This document shows positions 11,941 through 23,500 of a DNA stretch of 64,000 nt, piece after piece. Below the pieces are notes generated by a model that worked only from the letters and a program-made list of their open reading frames with translations, searched no databases and was not told the origin of the DNA. The translations under genes and the position numbers were made by a program. The DNA comes from Sphagnum compactum (lineage: Eukaryota > Bryophyta > Sphagnopsida > Sphagnales): positions 9,606,875 through 9,670,874 of the forward strand of contig OZ234495.1 of NCBI GenBank assembly GCA_965153455.1, given 5' to 3'. Position 1 is the stretch's first letter; each line of letters starts with the position of its first letter.

Positions 11941-12859
11941 TCATGTCACTTTCCTTCTTTCTACATTCTCTGGCCCAATGGCCTGGTTTGCCACAATAAT
12001 GATAGTCTCTAGAATCTGATCCAGATTGTTGTTTGTTCCAATTGCCACGTCCTCTTTGCCCCCCCCTGCCTTGCGACTGGCCTCTTCCACCACCTCTGTA
12101 TGACTGTTGTTGCTGTGAGTCATTTGACTATTGTTGTCCAAAATTTTGATTTCCAAAACGGCCACCACCTTGGCCTTGACCACGACCTCTTCCTCTGCTT
12201 CTACCTGTAGTTGAGTAGAAGGCCTGCTGCTCTACATTGTTCTTGTTTTGTGTAGAACAGTCTTCATTTAAAGTTTTCTCTTCTACAATCAGCATTGAGA
12301 CAAGATCTCGAAAGTTGGGAACATTCTCCCTGACAATTATGGATGTCTTGAAAGGTTTGTATTCCTTTCCAAGTCCATTTAGACAAACGCTGACCAAATC
12401 ATCATCATCCACAGATACATTAATAGATGCAAGGGATTCAACAATACCCTTGATCTTCAATGAATACTCATTGATAGAAATGTTCTTCTTCTCCACAGTG
12501 TGCAGCTCTTGTTTTAGCTGCAGCTTCCTTGCCTTTGTATTTGTCTGGAACATCTGCACCAAGTTCTGCCATGCTTCTGCTGGAGTGTGAACATCATGTA
12601 TGTGCCCAATCATAGTGTCTGTAACATTGACAGACAACCAATACATGACCTTGCGTGCACCCTGGTTCCAATCCTTGAATGCCTTTATCTCTACTGCAGT
12701 GGCATTCTCCTCGGGCAACTCTGGAGGGTCTTCATTTTCACCTTCCACATAGTCCCAAAATCCTTTTCCCATAAGGAAATTGGTCATCCTGAACTTCCAA
12801 GCATGGAAGTTGTTCTTGTCAAGCTTCTCACTAATAATTTGATTGATGCCGTCTGACAT
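11941..12859 (-). pseudogene. copia gag (interrupted)
   Basis: Starts at MSDGINQIISEKL (Met at 12859-12857) and carries the Retrotran_gag_2/UBN2-type domain (WKFRMTNFLMGKGFWDYV, WQNLVQMFQTNTKARKLQL, SINEYSLKIKGIVESL). A basic RGRGRGQG region follows. A TAG stop at 12128-12130 interrupts the frame. The same frame then continues into a zinc-knuckle remnant, YHYCGKPGHWAREC, in which the first Cys of the CX2CX4HX4C motif is Tyr. The next ATG-led frame runs from 11944 into protease. Confidence 0.88.
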
Positions 12860-13138
12860 CTTGTCCGAATAGCACACGAACGCCTGCTGACTCAAAACAG
12901 AGGTCGAGATGATGCAGAAACGCAGTTTCAGCCCCAAAATTCCGTCCGAAAAATAGTATACAATGCCTATAGCTTCGTTTTGGCGAAGACAGCTCCTCGA
13001 TCCGATGTCATTTGCCGGTGCCTCCCGAAGAGCTCCGACACGGGTGTAGTGGTGAACACGAAGGGGGAAGAGATGATGACCTCTCGCTGCCGTACCGTCT
13101 CCTTTGCTTCTTGTGCTTGCTACTTAGCCCTTAGCATG

Positions 13139-13156
13139 TACCAGGCTCTGATACCA
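13139..13156 (-). promoter_or_regulatory. Primer-binding site (initiator Met-tRNA)
   Basis: On the minus strand the LTR end is followed immediately by TGGTATCAGAGCCTGGTA. TGGTATCAGAGC is the hallmark copia primer-binding sequence complementary to the 3' end of plant initiator methionine tRNA. Confidence 0.93.
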
Positions 13157-13367
13157 TGAAAAGATTGGGGGGGGAAAGCTTGAGCTCTTGCAAAACACAC
13201 ACACACCAAGAAGGCAACAAGTCCTGCAAAAAAACAGTGGCGAAGATCCGTCGCGCATGCGTCAGTCGATGTGGATGTAGAACGGTCATTAAGTGCGCCA
13301 GTTGATGTAGAACGGTCACTGACGCACATCATGAGTGTCAGCTCTAGTTGAGCTTGACATCTCAACA
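13157..13367 (-). repeat. 5' LTR of the copia element
   Basis: 211 bp, TG...CA, directly abutting the primer-binding site. Open frames here (13120-13569 minus and 13131-13319 minus) are chance frames in LTR sequence, with counterparts in the other LTR. Confidence 0.93.
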
Positions 13368-13372
13368 CATTC

Positions 13373-14014
13373 ATGACAAAAATTTCTAATCCATAGGCCA
13401 CAACACCTCTTGAGAATTCACAGACTTTCACAGAAGCCATGAATGAAGTTGTTGCAAACATTGGTGACATCCAAGTGCAGACATTAGTGAAGGCCACAAT
13501 GCACAATGCAGCTAAGACCTCGATGCATAACCCAATGCAAAAGCTTCGGACACCAAATTCAATCAACAAAGGAATTCGAAATGCAAAAGGTCAATGATCC
13601 ATAAAAAAAAATATTGGCAACATTGGTGTAAAACATAGGTATTCTTTAGCACATAAGAGCATGGCTGAAGCAATAGAATGAGGCACTCAACTATTAGTGG
13701 ATTCCACAGATCATGTGCAAGAACACACACATGAGTCAAACTTGACTATTGAAGGAAAAATATTCAAGATTCAAAAAGCTATCGCTGACAAGCAATTGGA
13801 CTACTTCAAATGCATAAATAAGATCACCAATGAGACTCAAATGAACATGGTAAATGCAATTACAAGCCTCGGAAATGTCATGAGAAAGATCTCAAGGGCG
13901 ACAAAAGTAAAAAGCCCCTCTTTCCAAAATAGAACTTTGATGCACACAACAAAGAAGATGCAAAAAAAGTCTTCAACATGCATAAAGTACTATAGAATAA
14001 TTCAAGAATGTTGA
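13373..14014 (+). pseudogene. Decayed Myb/SANT-like protein of the PIF/Harbinger element (C-terminal half)
   Basis: Continues the remnant interrupted by the copia insertion. The frame 13697-14014 has a helical C-terminal region (KIQKAIADKQLDYFKCINKI, then MVNAITSLGNVMRKI) like the coiled tail of Harbinger-associated Myb-like proteins. The earlier part in another frame (MNEVVANIGDIQVQTLVKAT) is probably the linker. The assignment rests mainly on its position and on the strong N-terminal half. Confidence 0.5.
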
Positions 14015-14067
14015 TCAAGCTTATTCATAGTTGGGGTTCCAAAAAAAGGAAAAAAGACTCAAGGACT

Positions 14068-14525
14068 TTTGTAGGGCTATTTTTTACAAATAACATTTAC
14101 TTGAAACAAATTTAATTGAAAAATCTCAAGGAATAAAATAGGTTTAACAATTGAGATGTGCGTGCCATCAATGGCACCTTGCACATTTGGAAAACCCACA
14201 CCAAATTTTAAAATCATCCATCACAGTTGCCATTGCTTCTCCCCAAGGCCAAATAATCAAATCATTGTATGTAGAAATGAATACAACAACAAACTCATGA
14301 AGGACTAGAGATACAATCGACTTTCCTATTGCAAACAATTCACTACATGTTATAAAATTGGAACCTTGAACCAGCTCAAAAATATCTTTACTCATCCGAA
14401 TTTCTACATGAATAGATTGATGATACTTAATGTTTTGTTTTTGAAGAACAAATCTAAGGTTATCTATAATGCTAAACAACATCACTTTGTTCATTTGAAA
14501 TTTTTCTAGCCACCTATCTTCTTTG
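14068..14525 (-). pseudogene. PIF/Harbinger transposase fragment (HARBI1/DDE_Tnp_4 type)
   Basis: The minus-strand frame contains WLEKFQMNKVMLFSIIDNL, then SELFAIGKSIVSLVLHEFV and WPWGEAMATVMDDFKIWCGF, the conserved N-terminal half of plant PIF/Harbinger transposases. One base of frameshift near 14190 moves the reading into PNVQGAIDGTHISI, which carries the first catalytic Asp of the DDE triad (GAIDGTH). Family similarity fades after this and the frame stops at about 14067, so the rest of the catalytic domain is missing. It is convergent with the Myb-like ORF remnant, giving both genes of one autonomous-type element. Non-functional. Confidence 0.75.
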
Positions 14526-14619
14526 AACTATGTCAATAGAAATCTAGAAAACTAGGTCATGCTCCTAGGCTTCACCTAGTAACCCAATTCGGCTGACAAT
14601 ATAATCAAGGACGATTTAA

Positions 14620-15185
14620 TCTACATCTCATGCAATGTAAGGCCTTCCAGTATGTATAATAGTTCGTCATGACACAACAGACCATCACGAAACTCGAATA
14701 TGTCAAAGTCACTAAGAAGGTTTTATCAATGACTTCTAACAACAACGATAAGAGAATCATTGGATAGATCTTCACAAATGCGTTAAAGGAAAGTCTTATC
14801 CTTAAGAGTTACTAATAATGCTTGGAGTCAAAGGTTTTCAAGTTTGAGAATGGTGTCACATTGTTGATCGTAAACAACATCCCCCTCTTTAGGCGCAAAG
14901 TACAAGCAACGGGATAACGCATTTGGTTTCCCTTGTTTTCACCTTGGATGGGAGGTAATCACGAACCGAAATTGAAACAAAGATAATGCCCATCGAATTT
15001 GACGTTGATTCAACACACGAACGATCATGAAATATTGAAGATTTTTGTGATCAAAATACACAACGATTTCATGTTGAACTTCTTCAAGTAGATGACGCCA
15101 CTCTTCAAAGGCATCCACGATGGCTAAGAGTTTTTTGTCATGAATCACGTAGTTAATTTTGGCAAGAGAAAGCCCCTGATCCTAG
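14620..15185 (-). pseudogene. Ty3/gypsy (chromovirus-like) RNase H to integrase-start fragment
   Basis: Contains INYVIHDKKLLAIVDAFEEW, then VVYFDHKNLQYFM and RQIRWALSLFQF, the RNase H domain of Ty3/gypsy elements. It is followed by a stop, then GKPNALSRC and APKEGD, and by a decayed segment resembling FRDGLLCHDELLYI, the lead-in to the integrase zinc finger. Several stops and shifts are present and no LTRs were found, so this is a fossil fragment abutting the Harbinger transposase remnant. Confidence 0.75.
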
Positions 15186-15359
15186 GACCCTAATTTTTTT
15201 CCCCTTTGTCATTTGCATCATCGCATCTCTCATCAAATGAAGGCATCTGCTCAAAATTCGCAACTTTCTTTCATTAGATGAGAACATCAGCTCAAATTCC
15301 GATTCTGTATCTTGAAATGAAAGAAATCATTTGTTGAATTGGCAGGAATAGCTTAACTC

Positions 15360-16180
15360 TTACTCATCCATGGGCTTTCCATCTTCAGCATCATCCACAG
15401 CTTCCTTCACATCAATGGTGAACTCATACTCCTGATCACATTCCAGACATGCATTGCACATGAAGTGTATAGGTTTGCTTCCCAAAACAGTTGGTGCTAC
15501 AAAATCCAACTTCAGTTTCACCTTTTGTTGCAGTGATTCACAGTTGATAACCAGCAGAATGATTGCTCTTGCCAATAGCTAGCCACCATCCCTCCTCCTT
15601 TGGCTTGGGGAAACAAGATGCATCAAAAAGAGAAACCTCCTGCCTACCTTCCATTTCTCTCTCCAAAGTCACTTGGAGGGTAACTGTCTCCCTTGTGAAA
15701 ATGTTGTAACTGTCTAGGACATCATGTTCACAGTTGATATTTGGGAAATGCTTACAGACCTGAGCAGTTTCCATGAACTGTGCATGACTCATCTGCAAGA
15801 GCTCCCTTCCCTCATTATCTTCCATCTCCACCAGATAAAAAATGGTCTTTATGGGCTTGCCAAGATTCTCAGCACACCCCTTGGTAATCTCCTTGGTGAA
15901 GTACGCCAGCTAGAGAAGGACAAAGCTCCACTCCCACAGACTATGGGTCACCATATGCTTCAAATCTATGGCTGCAAGAGCAGGGTTCAGCCACCAGAGC
16001 TAGAGATGACATCTGCCATCGCTTGCAACAAGCAACTAGCATCAGTTTGAGACTCTCCCTTCAATCTCTCCCTTATAGTGTGCCTAGAGAAATGAGCCCA
16101 TAAAAGGACATTTGCTTTCACACGAGGATCTATGAACGTGGGCTTGTGCAGAGAGAATTGCTAGTGCATGGTAGCCACAG
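15360..16180 (-). pseudogene. BRR2: BRR2-like (U5 snRNP helicase) processed pseudogene, C-terminal Sec63 domain
   Basis: Minus-strand frames, with shifts and stops, follow the second Sec63 domain of the spliceosomal helicase BRR2: DPRVKANVLLWAHFSR, then LLQAMADVISSSG, ELLQMSHAQFMETAQVCKHF, VTLQVTLEREMEG, PKEEGWWLAIG, KVKLKLDFVAPTV and CNACLECDQEYEFTIDVKEA. The stretches follow each other without intron-sized gaps and without splice sites, as in a reverse-transcribed copy. There are at least two in-frame stops around 15960-15990 and a frameshift near 15550. The frame ends with a normal-looking terminus at 15360. The helicase cassettes are absent, so this is a 5'-truncated copy. Confidence 0.75.
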
Positions 16181-16199
16181 CTTCCTAAAAGATCAGCAA

Positions 16200-19100
16200 C
16201 AAACAGAACTGCACCCCTGAGGTATGCAAGTGCTATTATGCCAAGCATCCTCAAATTATATTGCACTCTTCCAATGGATGATCAAGAATTCCAAAGGTAT
16301 CAATCACCTAGCATCATTCCCCAGTTCAGTGGCAAAAAGAAGGTTCCACTTGAAAACTTGTGCTCTAAAATTTCCAGAAGTAGTTGGGGAAAAATAACCT
16401 TTAACTGTAGAATCTGCAGGATTGACTTTGTGAGTGGTGGAAGTGAGGGTGTATGCAATATCTGCCATAGAAACTACAAGTGAGATTCTAGCATGCACAA
16501 GACAAGTCAAGGTGCACTTGAACTGAGTGAAAGTTACATTCAGGATTTGGACCTTCTTAGGAAGGGGGTGAGCCTTGAACTTGATAAGTACTTGATATAT
16601 CTGCCATCTTTTGTTGGAGGTTGAAAAGTCCTATGTAACTCCTACTCCAATCCTATTAGCCTCAACCAGTAGTTGCCTGCCAAATTCCTTGGATTCCCAC
16701 AAGCTCCACACACATACATGCTAGGAAACACAAAATGGAGGACTTTAACCATAGCAAATTCTGTCAGCACATGTGCATGCTGCAAGCACAAGCTGGGTGA
16801 TACATGCAACAAAAACCTTGCTGGAATCCCATATAGCACTAGCTTTGCATCCAGTAGCCATAAGTCACCTATGTATGTTGACTGCAAAACTAAACAAATG
16901 ATAAAGATAATCAAAAACCTCTTTACCACAATATATGTGGCTTACAAATCTCACCTTTCAAGATCCTTACAGTGGGTGCTGCAGAAATATTGCCCTTATG
17001 AATTTCAACAATTGAACTGCAATCAAAACTTAGCAAAATGAAATTCTAGAGAGAGAGCAAGATTGAAAGGCATAAATGTTGAAACATTTGAGAACATTGA
17101 AATCAGTTCTTGCAAAATTGGTATAATCATAGGGACTAGAAACTATTGTCAAAATTAGTTGCCCTCATGAGCAGATATGAAAAAAAGTTGAAGATCTCCA
17201 AAACACCAAAGATGTGTTCATGATTGCCACTAGAGAAAATTGGAATCCAAGTGGCTTTGGAACCTTTGCTGGCTGCAAGTCATGACCCTTTTCTTGACTC
17301 TGAACATGCTCAAGATTGCTTGGTGCCTTTTCACCATCACTTTCTTTTGCCATATCTTCCTCCAGCTCCAGAGATGTATCATCAGAGCCCTTCGACGTGG
17401 CATGGACATCAAGGTTCATTACCTTATTACTTTCCTTTTCCTTTGCTCCTTCTGGTCTTGAAATCCTGCAAAATTCAGCTTTGCTTTTGACACCAATTCA
17501 GCCCTTGGATTCTTGATTGCCACATTCTTCAACACCACCTTCGGAGTTGAAATTTCAGCTTCTTCAATGTTGTGCTTATGGGTTGTCTCAATTGGTTTTA
17601 TGTGGATGCTGCCCACATTTGGACTTCCATTAGGCATACTCATATCCACTATAGGTGGTGCCCTAGAAAAAGGTGGCTTGGGATCAAGATTTGTTGATTC
17701 TGAAATCTGGGTCTTTGCTTGTTGTAAGGTGGGTGGCAGACCCTTTGGCCATGAAAATACAAAATTGCAAATTGAATGTCACGAAACTTATGTGTAATTG
17801 TTCATTGGCATTTACTATTAAGAAAATTTATGGAGTCCATATGTAAAATGTAAAGACTTCTATGTACTAATATGAAATCCCTTGTGGACTTCCATGAATT
17901 GCATTTTACATAACTGAATAATATGTAGGGCAGATGGACTACAGCATTGGAATTATATGTACATTATATAGGACTGGTGTAAGTTGTAAGTAACTTTGGA
18001 ACTCTTGCATGTACTAAACCTATAATTTGAACACACACTACGTAATATGAAAGGACTCTTATATAGAGTTTAGGGACTATGTAATATCCAACTAATTCTA
18101 CCTTCATGAACCCATGCACAAATTGTGCTATAGGTACCAGTCATCTAAAACAACATTGATTTGTGACAGAATAGAAACAACAGTTCACTTCTATGTACTA
18201 ACCATGACATGATGTACACATGATGAACCTTCTAGTGTAGTCTTTACACATTATCTGGACAGTTTGCAGATCTTCCAAATTGTGGTACAACAATGCACAC
18301 TCAAAACAAAATCTGGACTCACAATTTGCACTCAATGTAGAAAGTCAAAGAATATGGCAACAAGTAAGCGAATTTTTTTTTTTGAAGCAAGAGTAGAAGT
18401 TACTTTGCACCTTGGACTTCCTTGTGTGGCCACCAACCTCTTCACTCTTCAAGCTCGATCTATTGAGTGTCAAAACCATCCATTGTTCCTGGTTTACTCA
18501 AGCCGACATAATCCCACCATGCATGGTGCATCTCTACTTCACATTCCCTCAAGACACACTTACTAGATCTATGATAAGTGATATGTAGAACACTAGTCAT
18601 GGTACATATGCTTGCAAGAAGACACCCTAGTGGCCCAAGTTGGAGCAAACCCTAATCCACAAAAAACACATCTTTCTATAGGAAATTGCTCTCATTCTGT
18701 AACAACTTACAACTCAGCATAAGGTTGCTTTGGTGCCCTCCTCAAAACAAAACCTCTACGACTCCGACTAATAAGATCTTTAATGACACTTTCATGCCAC
18801 TAAGATCAAAACCTGTTCTTCCAAATCAAAACTGAGGTTGATCTCACTTTGATTTAGCTTGCAAAACCATGTTGTTCCTCTCCTCTTTTTGGCCCTGAAC
18901 TTGCAAATCTGCCAAAGCCATGGTGTCTTTCTCTTTGACCTACATTGCCAAGGCCTCTTCTGCTGTAGCAACTGAGGTCTAAACAAATGCAAGGGACACT
19001 GCTCAGGAATATGATGTTGTGGAGATGCTACGATCTCTTCACTGTCGTCATCTGAAGCCTCCTTATTCTCAGACTGCCAAAAATTAATTTGGTCCTCAAC

Positions 19101-20550
19101 ATCTGCATCTTTTGCTTGTCGTCGCCGAAATTGCTCCTGACTCATCCATCATGCATAAGCAGCCAATTTAATTTGTTTCCCGTTAAGCTCACAAACCAAA
19201 CCTCTTGCATACCAAGAGTGATCACTCTCTTCCAGCAAGCACATAAGGCTTCTAGTGAATTCATCCACAAGTTCTCAACCCTTGCTATAAGCTTTGGGTC
19301 TCCACACTCCATGTAACGATGGTTCATTCTTGCTCACAGCAGGACCAAAGTACTTTGTGACATCTTCTTTGGTGCAACCTCTAGACTTGTTTAAGGTTCA
19401 GCCCAACCAAAAATAGGCCATATTTTTGTGCGAACTCTCTCCTGGTAAAACTGTGTACCATCACCAACAAGCAGCTTTGGAACTTCTCCATACCAGGGGA
19501 GATGCAAACCCTGCTTTTGCACTACCACTATGACTAGCTCCTCGTTTCACCTTCCTTTTCACATTGCTCAAGTTACTGAAGGTACTGTTTGAAGACGCAG
19601 GACTAGTGTTTGCTATCTTGGAACTAGTGTTGGAACACCATACAAATCTCAAGAATTGTTCATTTGAAGAAGATGAGAATCAGGAGTTGTGCACTATTGA
19701 TCTCAGCTCTTGACTAAAAAAAACATAGAAATAAAAACAGGTGTTGTCCGATCCCAGTTCTAGCTTTTGCAGATGAACTCTTGTCCTGCATTCAAATTTT
19801 CTAACCATGCAATACAGTTCCACTATTGGGCTTATTCTCACAATCAATGTTGGGATATCTGAAGATTGAGCAATGTGAACTAATTTGATGAAGCAGATAT
19901 CTGTGCTGGAATGAGATGCATAGTGGCCTGGAGATTATTCTATTTCATACTTTTGAAGAAGAGAGAAGGAAGAGATAAGTAAATACAAGCTGTAGCGTAA
20001 GCACGCATGTCAGTATGTTTGAGCATTAGACAACTGATAGCAAAATGTCTTCAAGGATTTCAATCTCTCATTCCCACATGAAGACTTTTTGAGAGTACAA
20101 GGGTGACCTGCAGCTAGAATCACTGTTCCTGAAACTCAAGCAACAACCAAAAAAGTGGTTGGCAATCATGACTGAGCACTATTGTATATTGATCAATTGG
20201 AGGTGCCTGGAAATGTCCAAAATCAGTAAGTACAGTTTCCCTCTACAGATGCTTTCAGGTCTCAACTCAGGAATTTTGACACAAAGACTGACACTACAAA
20301 GATGCAGTGCGTCTGTTGATGTTGAAATTAAACCTATCATCTGTACAAAGATTGCATATATCCTGCTTCTAGTCACCTGAAAAGCAGTGAACTGATGGAG
20401 TGTATCACCAACAGCAGTAACAATGAACCATCTGTGACTTTGTGTTAGGAGGAAAATGAACTGAACAAATAACTGCCAGTCATGCGTAGGTAAGTCCTAC
20501 CGCCTGCTGGATGCCTCAATGAAGGCAAGCTTGAACACATCAGCCAGTTG
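16200..20550. other. Gene-poor region with unrecognised decayed open frames
   Basis: Minus-strand frames at 16510-16304, 17649-17165, 19327-18792 and 19652-19461 read as soluble, charged proteins (for example LELEEDMAKESDGEKA) but match no family I can name. They are broken by frame changes and lack convincing splice pairs. They could be remnants of a non-LTR element or of a captured gene. No RNA genes or terminal repeats were seen. Confidence 0.4.
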
Positions 20551-20580
20551 TACTACACAAAACTCCTGTCACTCTGCAAT

Positions 20581-23500
20581 CTAGAGAAAGCCACCCATAG
20601 CCTGCTCCAGCTCCTTAACTTTCCCAACTAAAAGGTCGCGGTCCCTCTGTAGCTGAGAAATAACACCTTCTCGCTCCTCCTCTGCACTCTCTAACTCCTC
20701 CAGCATCATCCTTATTTCTTCAGTTTCCTCCTCCTCCGCCAGTGCCATAGCTTTTCTAATCAAGCTCCGTATCTGTTCATTCAAATGACCATGAAGTTCA
20801 ACTTTTGTCACATTCCTGCTTTCACAGATGCTACTGGAACTTGATCCATGTTTGTTATTATGGGTTTAGAGTTTAGGGTTTTATAAGTGACTGCTCTCAT
20901 CCCTCCTAGTATGAAAAAGCCCTCAACAAAGCCTAACTTTCAAGGAGAATATTGGGTTAACATAAGGTCACTAGACATTGGGTGGGATTTTGTGTTCATT
21001 TCCTGCTCTAATCTAGAAATCCTCCAGAGACAACTTTCTACAGATATCTACATAAAACTTTTTGAGCATCTTGGATTTCCCTCAACCTTGAGGAGTAACA
21101 AAAGAGATTCAGCATACCTTAGAAGCTGTGTGCTGAATCTTAGTGCTGCGATTGATGTTGCCATTCATCTTGGGTACATCTCCAGCAGCCAAAGTAGATT
21201 GCTTCTCTAGTACCCTGCGTGTGATCTGGAAATGAATCTCACCCCTGTTCACACCTTGCAAAGGCATCCAACGATCAACTGTCTGATTGGGTGGGAGGAA
21301 TTCATATGCAACCTCACAATGTCCTATGCTAGAAGTGGGTAAAATTGTGTTGTAGTCCTTAACATGAAGCACCATAGGGCTGCCGTCATCCACAAACTCC
21401 AGCGTTTGCCCCCACTGAGGAGCTAAGGTCTTGTACACAACCTGCAACAAGTGTTTTGAAAACATGAGAACACCATTTCTTGTGTTCATGATCTTTACTC
21501 CCTGTCTGTCTTGTTTGCTAGACATTTATGCCTGAAGAATCTCAATTTCCTTCCCATTGAGGTCCATTAAGGCCCTAATAAAAAGTGACAATGAGGGGAA
21601 AGATATCTATATAGAAAAACAAATCTAACAAATATGGATTGACCAAAATGGACAAGCAATGGGCAGAGCTTGATGAACAAAACTGTCAACAAAAAGTCGA
21701 ATTTCTTGTTTTACTCATTCATGGGCATTACCCTGGACACACTAACAAAATGTATACTCTATATGCATGCTGGACTTCAGGAAAATCTTAAGAGACAGGC
21801 CAGTCCATTTTCACCTTGGTACGCTTTTTGATGTTGCCATAACGAACACTGACATAAGGGTCACTAGTTCCCCCCCAGTCAGCAGCTACAAGATCACGTG
21901 CCTCCACTAGCACAATCTCTACAATGGCCCCCTCTCCTGTCACTACTGCTCCCTTCTCTTGCATCTGCAATCACATCACATCCTCCTATCAGCCCTACCT
22001 ATGCCACCCCTTCTACCCCCAAACTTAAAACAGACAAAAACTGCCAGAGTCTACAACAAGAAGTTGAAAACAAGATTTTTTCTGAATTGCAGTTGATAAC
22101 ATAGAGAATATTTTGGTTGATTCAGCCATTCTGCATGCTTTTGAAGAAAGTCATACAGATGCCAGTACAGTACACCTCTGTTCTCAAATGACACTTCTGG
22201 TCTGCAAGCAAGAGTACCTATTTCCACAGCAAATATTTCCCAACAGATGAAGGAGGCAAGGGTGTAATCAAAGCAATTGGTAGTACCTGTGAGGAATCAA
22301 AGTCTGTGTCAGGCCCAAGAACCTCAATTCTCAGATGGATCTCCCCCTGCTTTATCTTTTCCAGAGGTACCCAAACATCCTTTACTTGCCCCTCTACTAG
22401 ACCTTGCAAGTTGACACGAGCGCTTCCCAAGTTTTCATCAGCAAACCTGTCAGCATCATAGCACTTGATCTTCAAGTACTCTCCACCACCAACTTCTTGG
22501 AAAATAAATTCTTGATTCCACATAGGATTCAAATCTTGAGTTACTGTCTTTGTTTTCCGCACCAGCTGTTTCACAAAAAGAGATTCGAACTGAGTTACAG
22601 GCAGAGAAATGAGAATATATAGCAATAAATTCCAGGGCCTCACCACAAGAGGATACTGTGAGATTCAGTCCTGAATTGGACTGCGGCCATGCCTTGAGAG
22701 AGACACATGTGGGAGGATGAACTAACTAATTACCTTGCCATAGAACAGTTTCAGATATGGGTCACTCTTCCCAGTTCTGTCCATGGGTGCAAGATTGCGG
22801 CCCTCAACTGTGCAGATTTTTAGCTTCCTGCCAGTGTGTGCATTCAAACTGTTATAGGAGCCCAGCGTGGTCTGCTGTTGCATGTGAATGACAGCTGAAG
22901 GGTTGTAATTGGCAACAGCTTTTGACCCATCAGCAAATTGCCACTCTTTGAGGGTCAGCTTAATTGTTAGCTGCAACCCACAAACCTCCCACTGTCAGCC
23001 ATCCAGTTCTCCCACTTTCGTTCAGCTGAGGTTTAAGATTTAGAGGTGGACAGTTTTCACAATCTTTCCTGTTAAGGACAGTAGCATCCTTTGCTACTGT
23101 TTGGCAGGTCTATGGTTGAAGTCAATGTGTGGGTGAGAGAGAAAGAGAGAGAGAGAGAGCAAGAGAGAGGACCTCTCCTGTTGCATGCTCAAGTGGTAAA
23201 GTCATAGTAACTTCCTTCCCACAATGTTCAGCTCGTGAAGCAAGCACACCCAACTTGGGACCAACAGCCCAGAAGAGTGTAGAGTCATCATCAACATACT
23301 TAATCTGCAACAGCATCCAGTGACGCATGTAAATCATGTCCTATGAAAATTCAGGTACTACACTTTGCTGCCCTAAACCTTCACACCTGCAGAATTAGTT
23401 TCCGAACAACTTTGTTGAATGGGAAAGAATGACTTGCAATTTGTTTTTCAGAGCAGAAAGACTTTGCAGAAGAAACCATTACCTTGACCTCACAGTTGCC

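Larger units (their letters stand above)
8286..13372 (-). mobile_element. Ty1/copia LTR retrotransposon, full length, inactivated
   Basis: Structurally complete element transcribed on the minus strand. It is flanked by a perfect 5-bp target-site duplication, CATTC, at 8286-8290 and 13368-13372. Two 211-bp LTRs (8291-8501 and 13157-13367) begin TG and end CA. Next to the right (5') LTR is a primer-binding site starting TGGTATCAGAGC, complementary to initiator Met-tRNA, and next to the left (3') LTR a polypurine tract. The interior encodes Gag, protease, integrase, RT and RNase H in the copia order (integrase before RT). Four TAG stops and at least two frameshifts prevent expression of the polyprotein. 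The insertion lies within an older PIF/Harbinger remnant. Confidence 0.95.

Noticed and set aside
18792-19327. Pair of minus-strand frames that might form a gene
   Set aside because: Two stops and a frame change between them, no splice signals and no family resemblance; kept only as unassigned decayed sequence.
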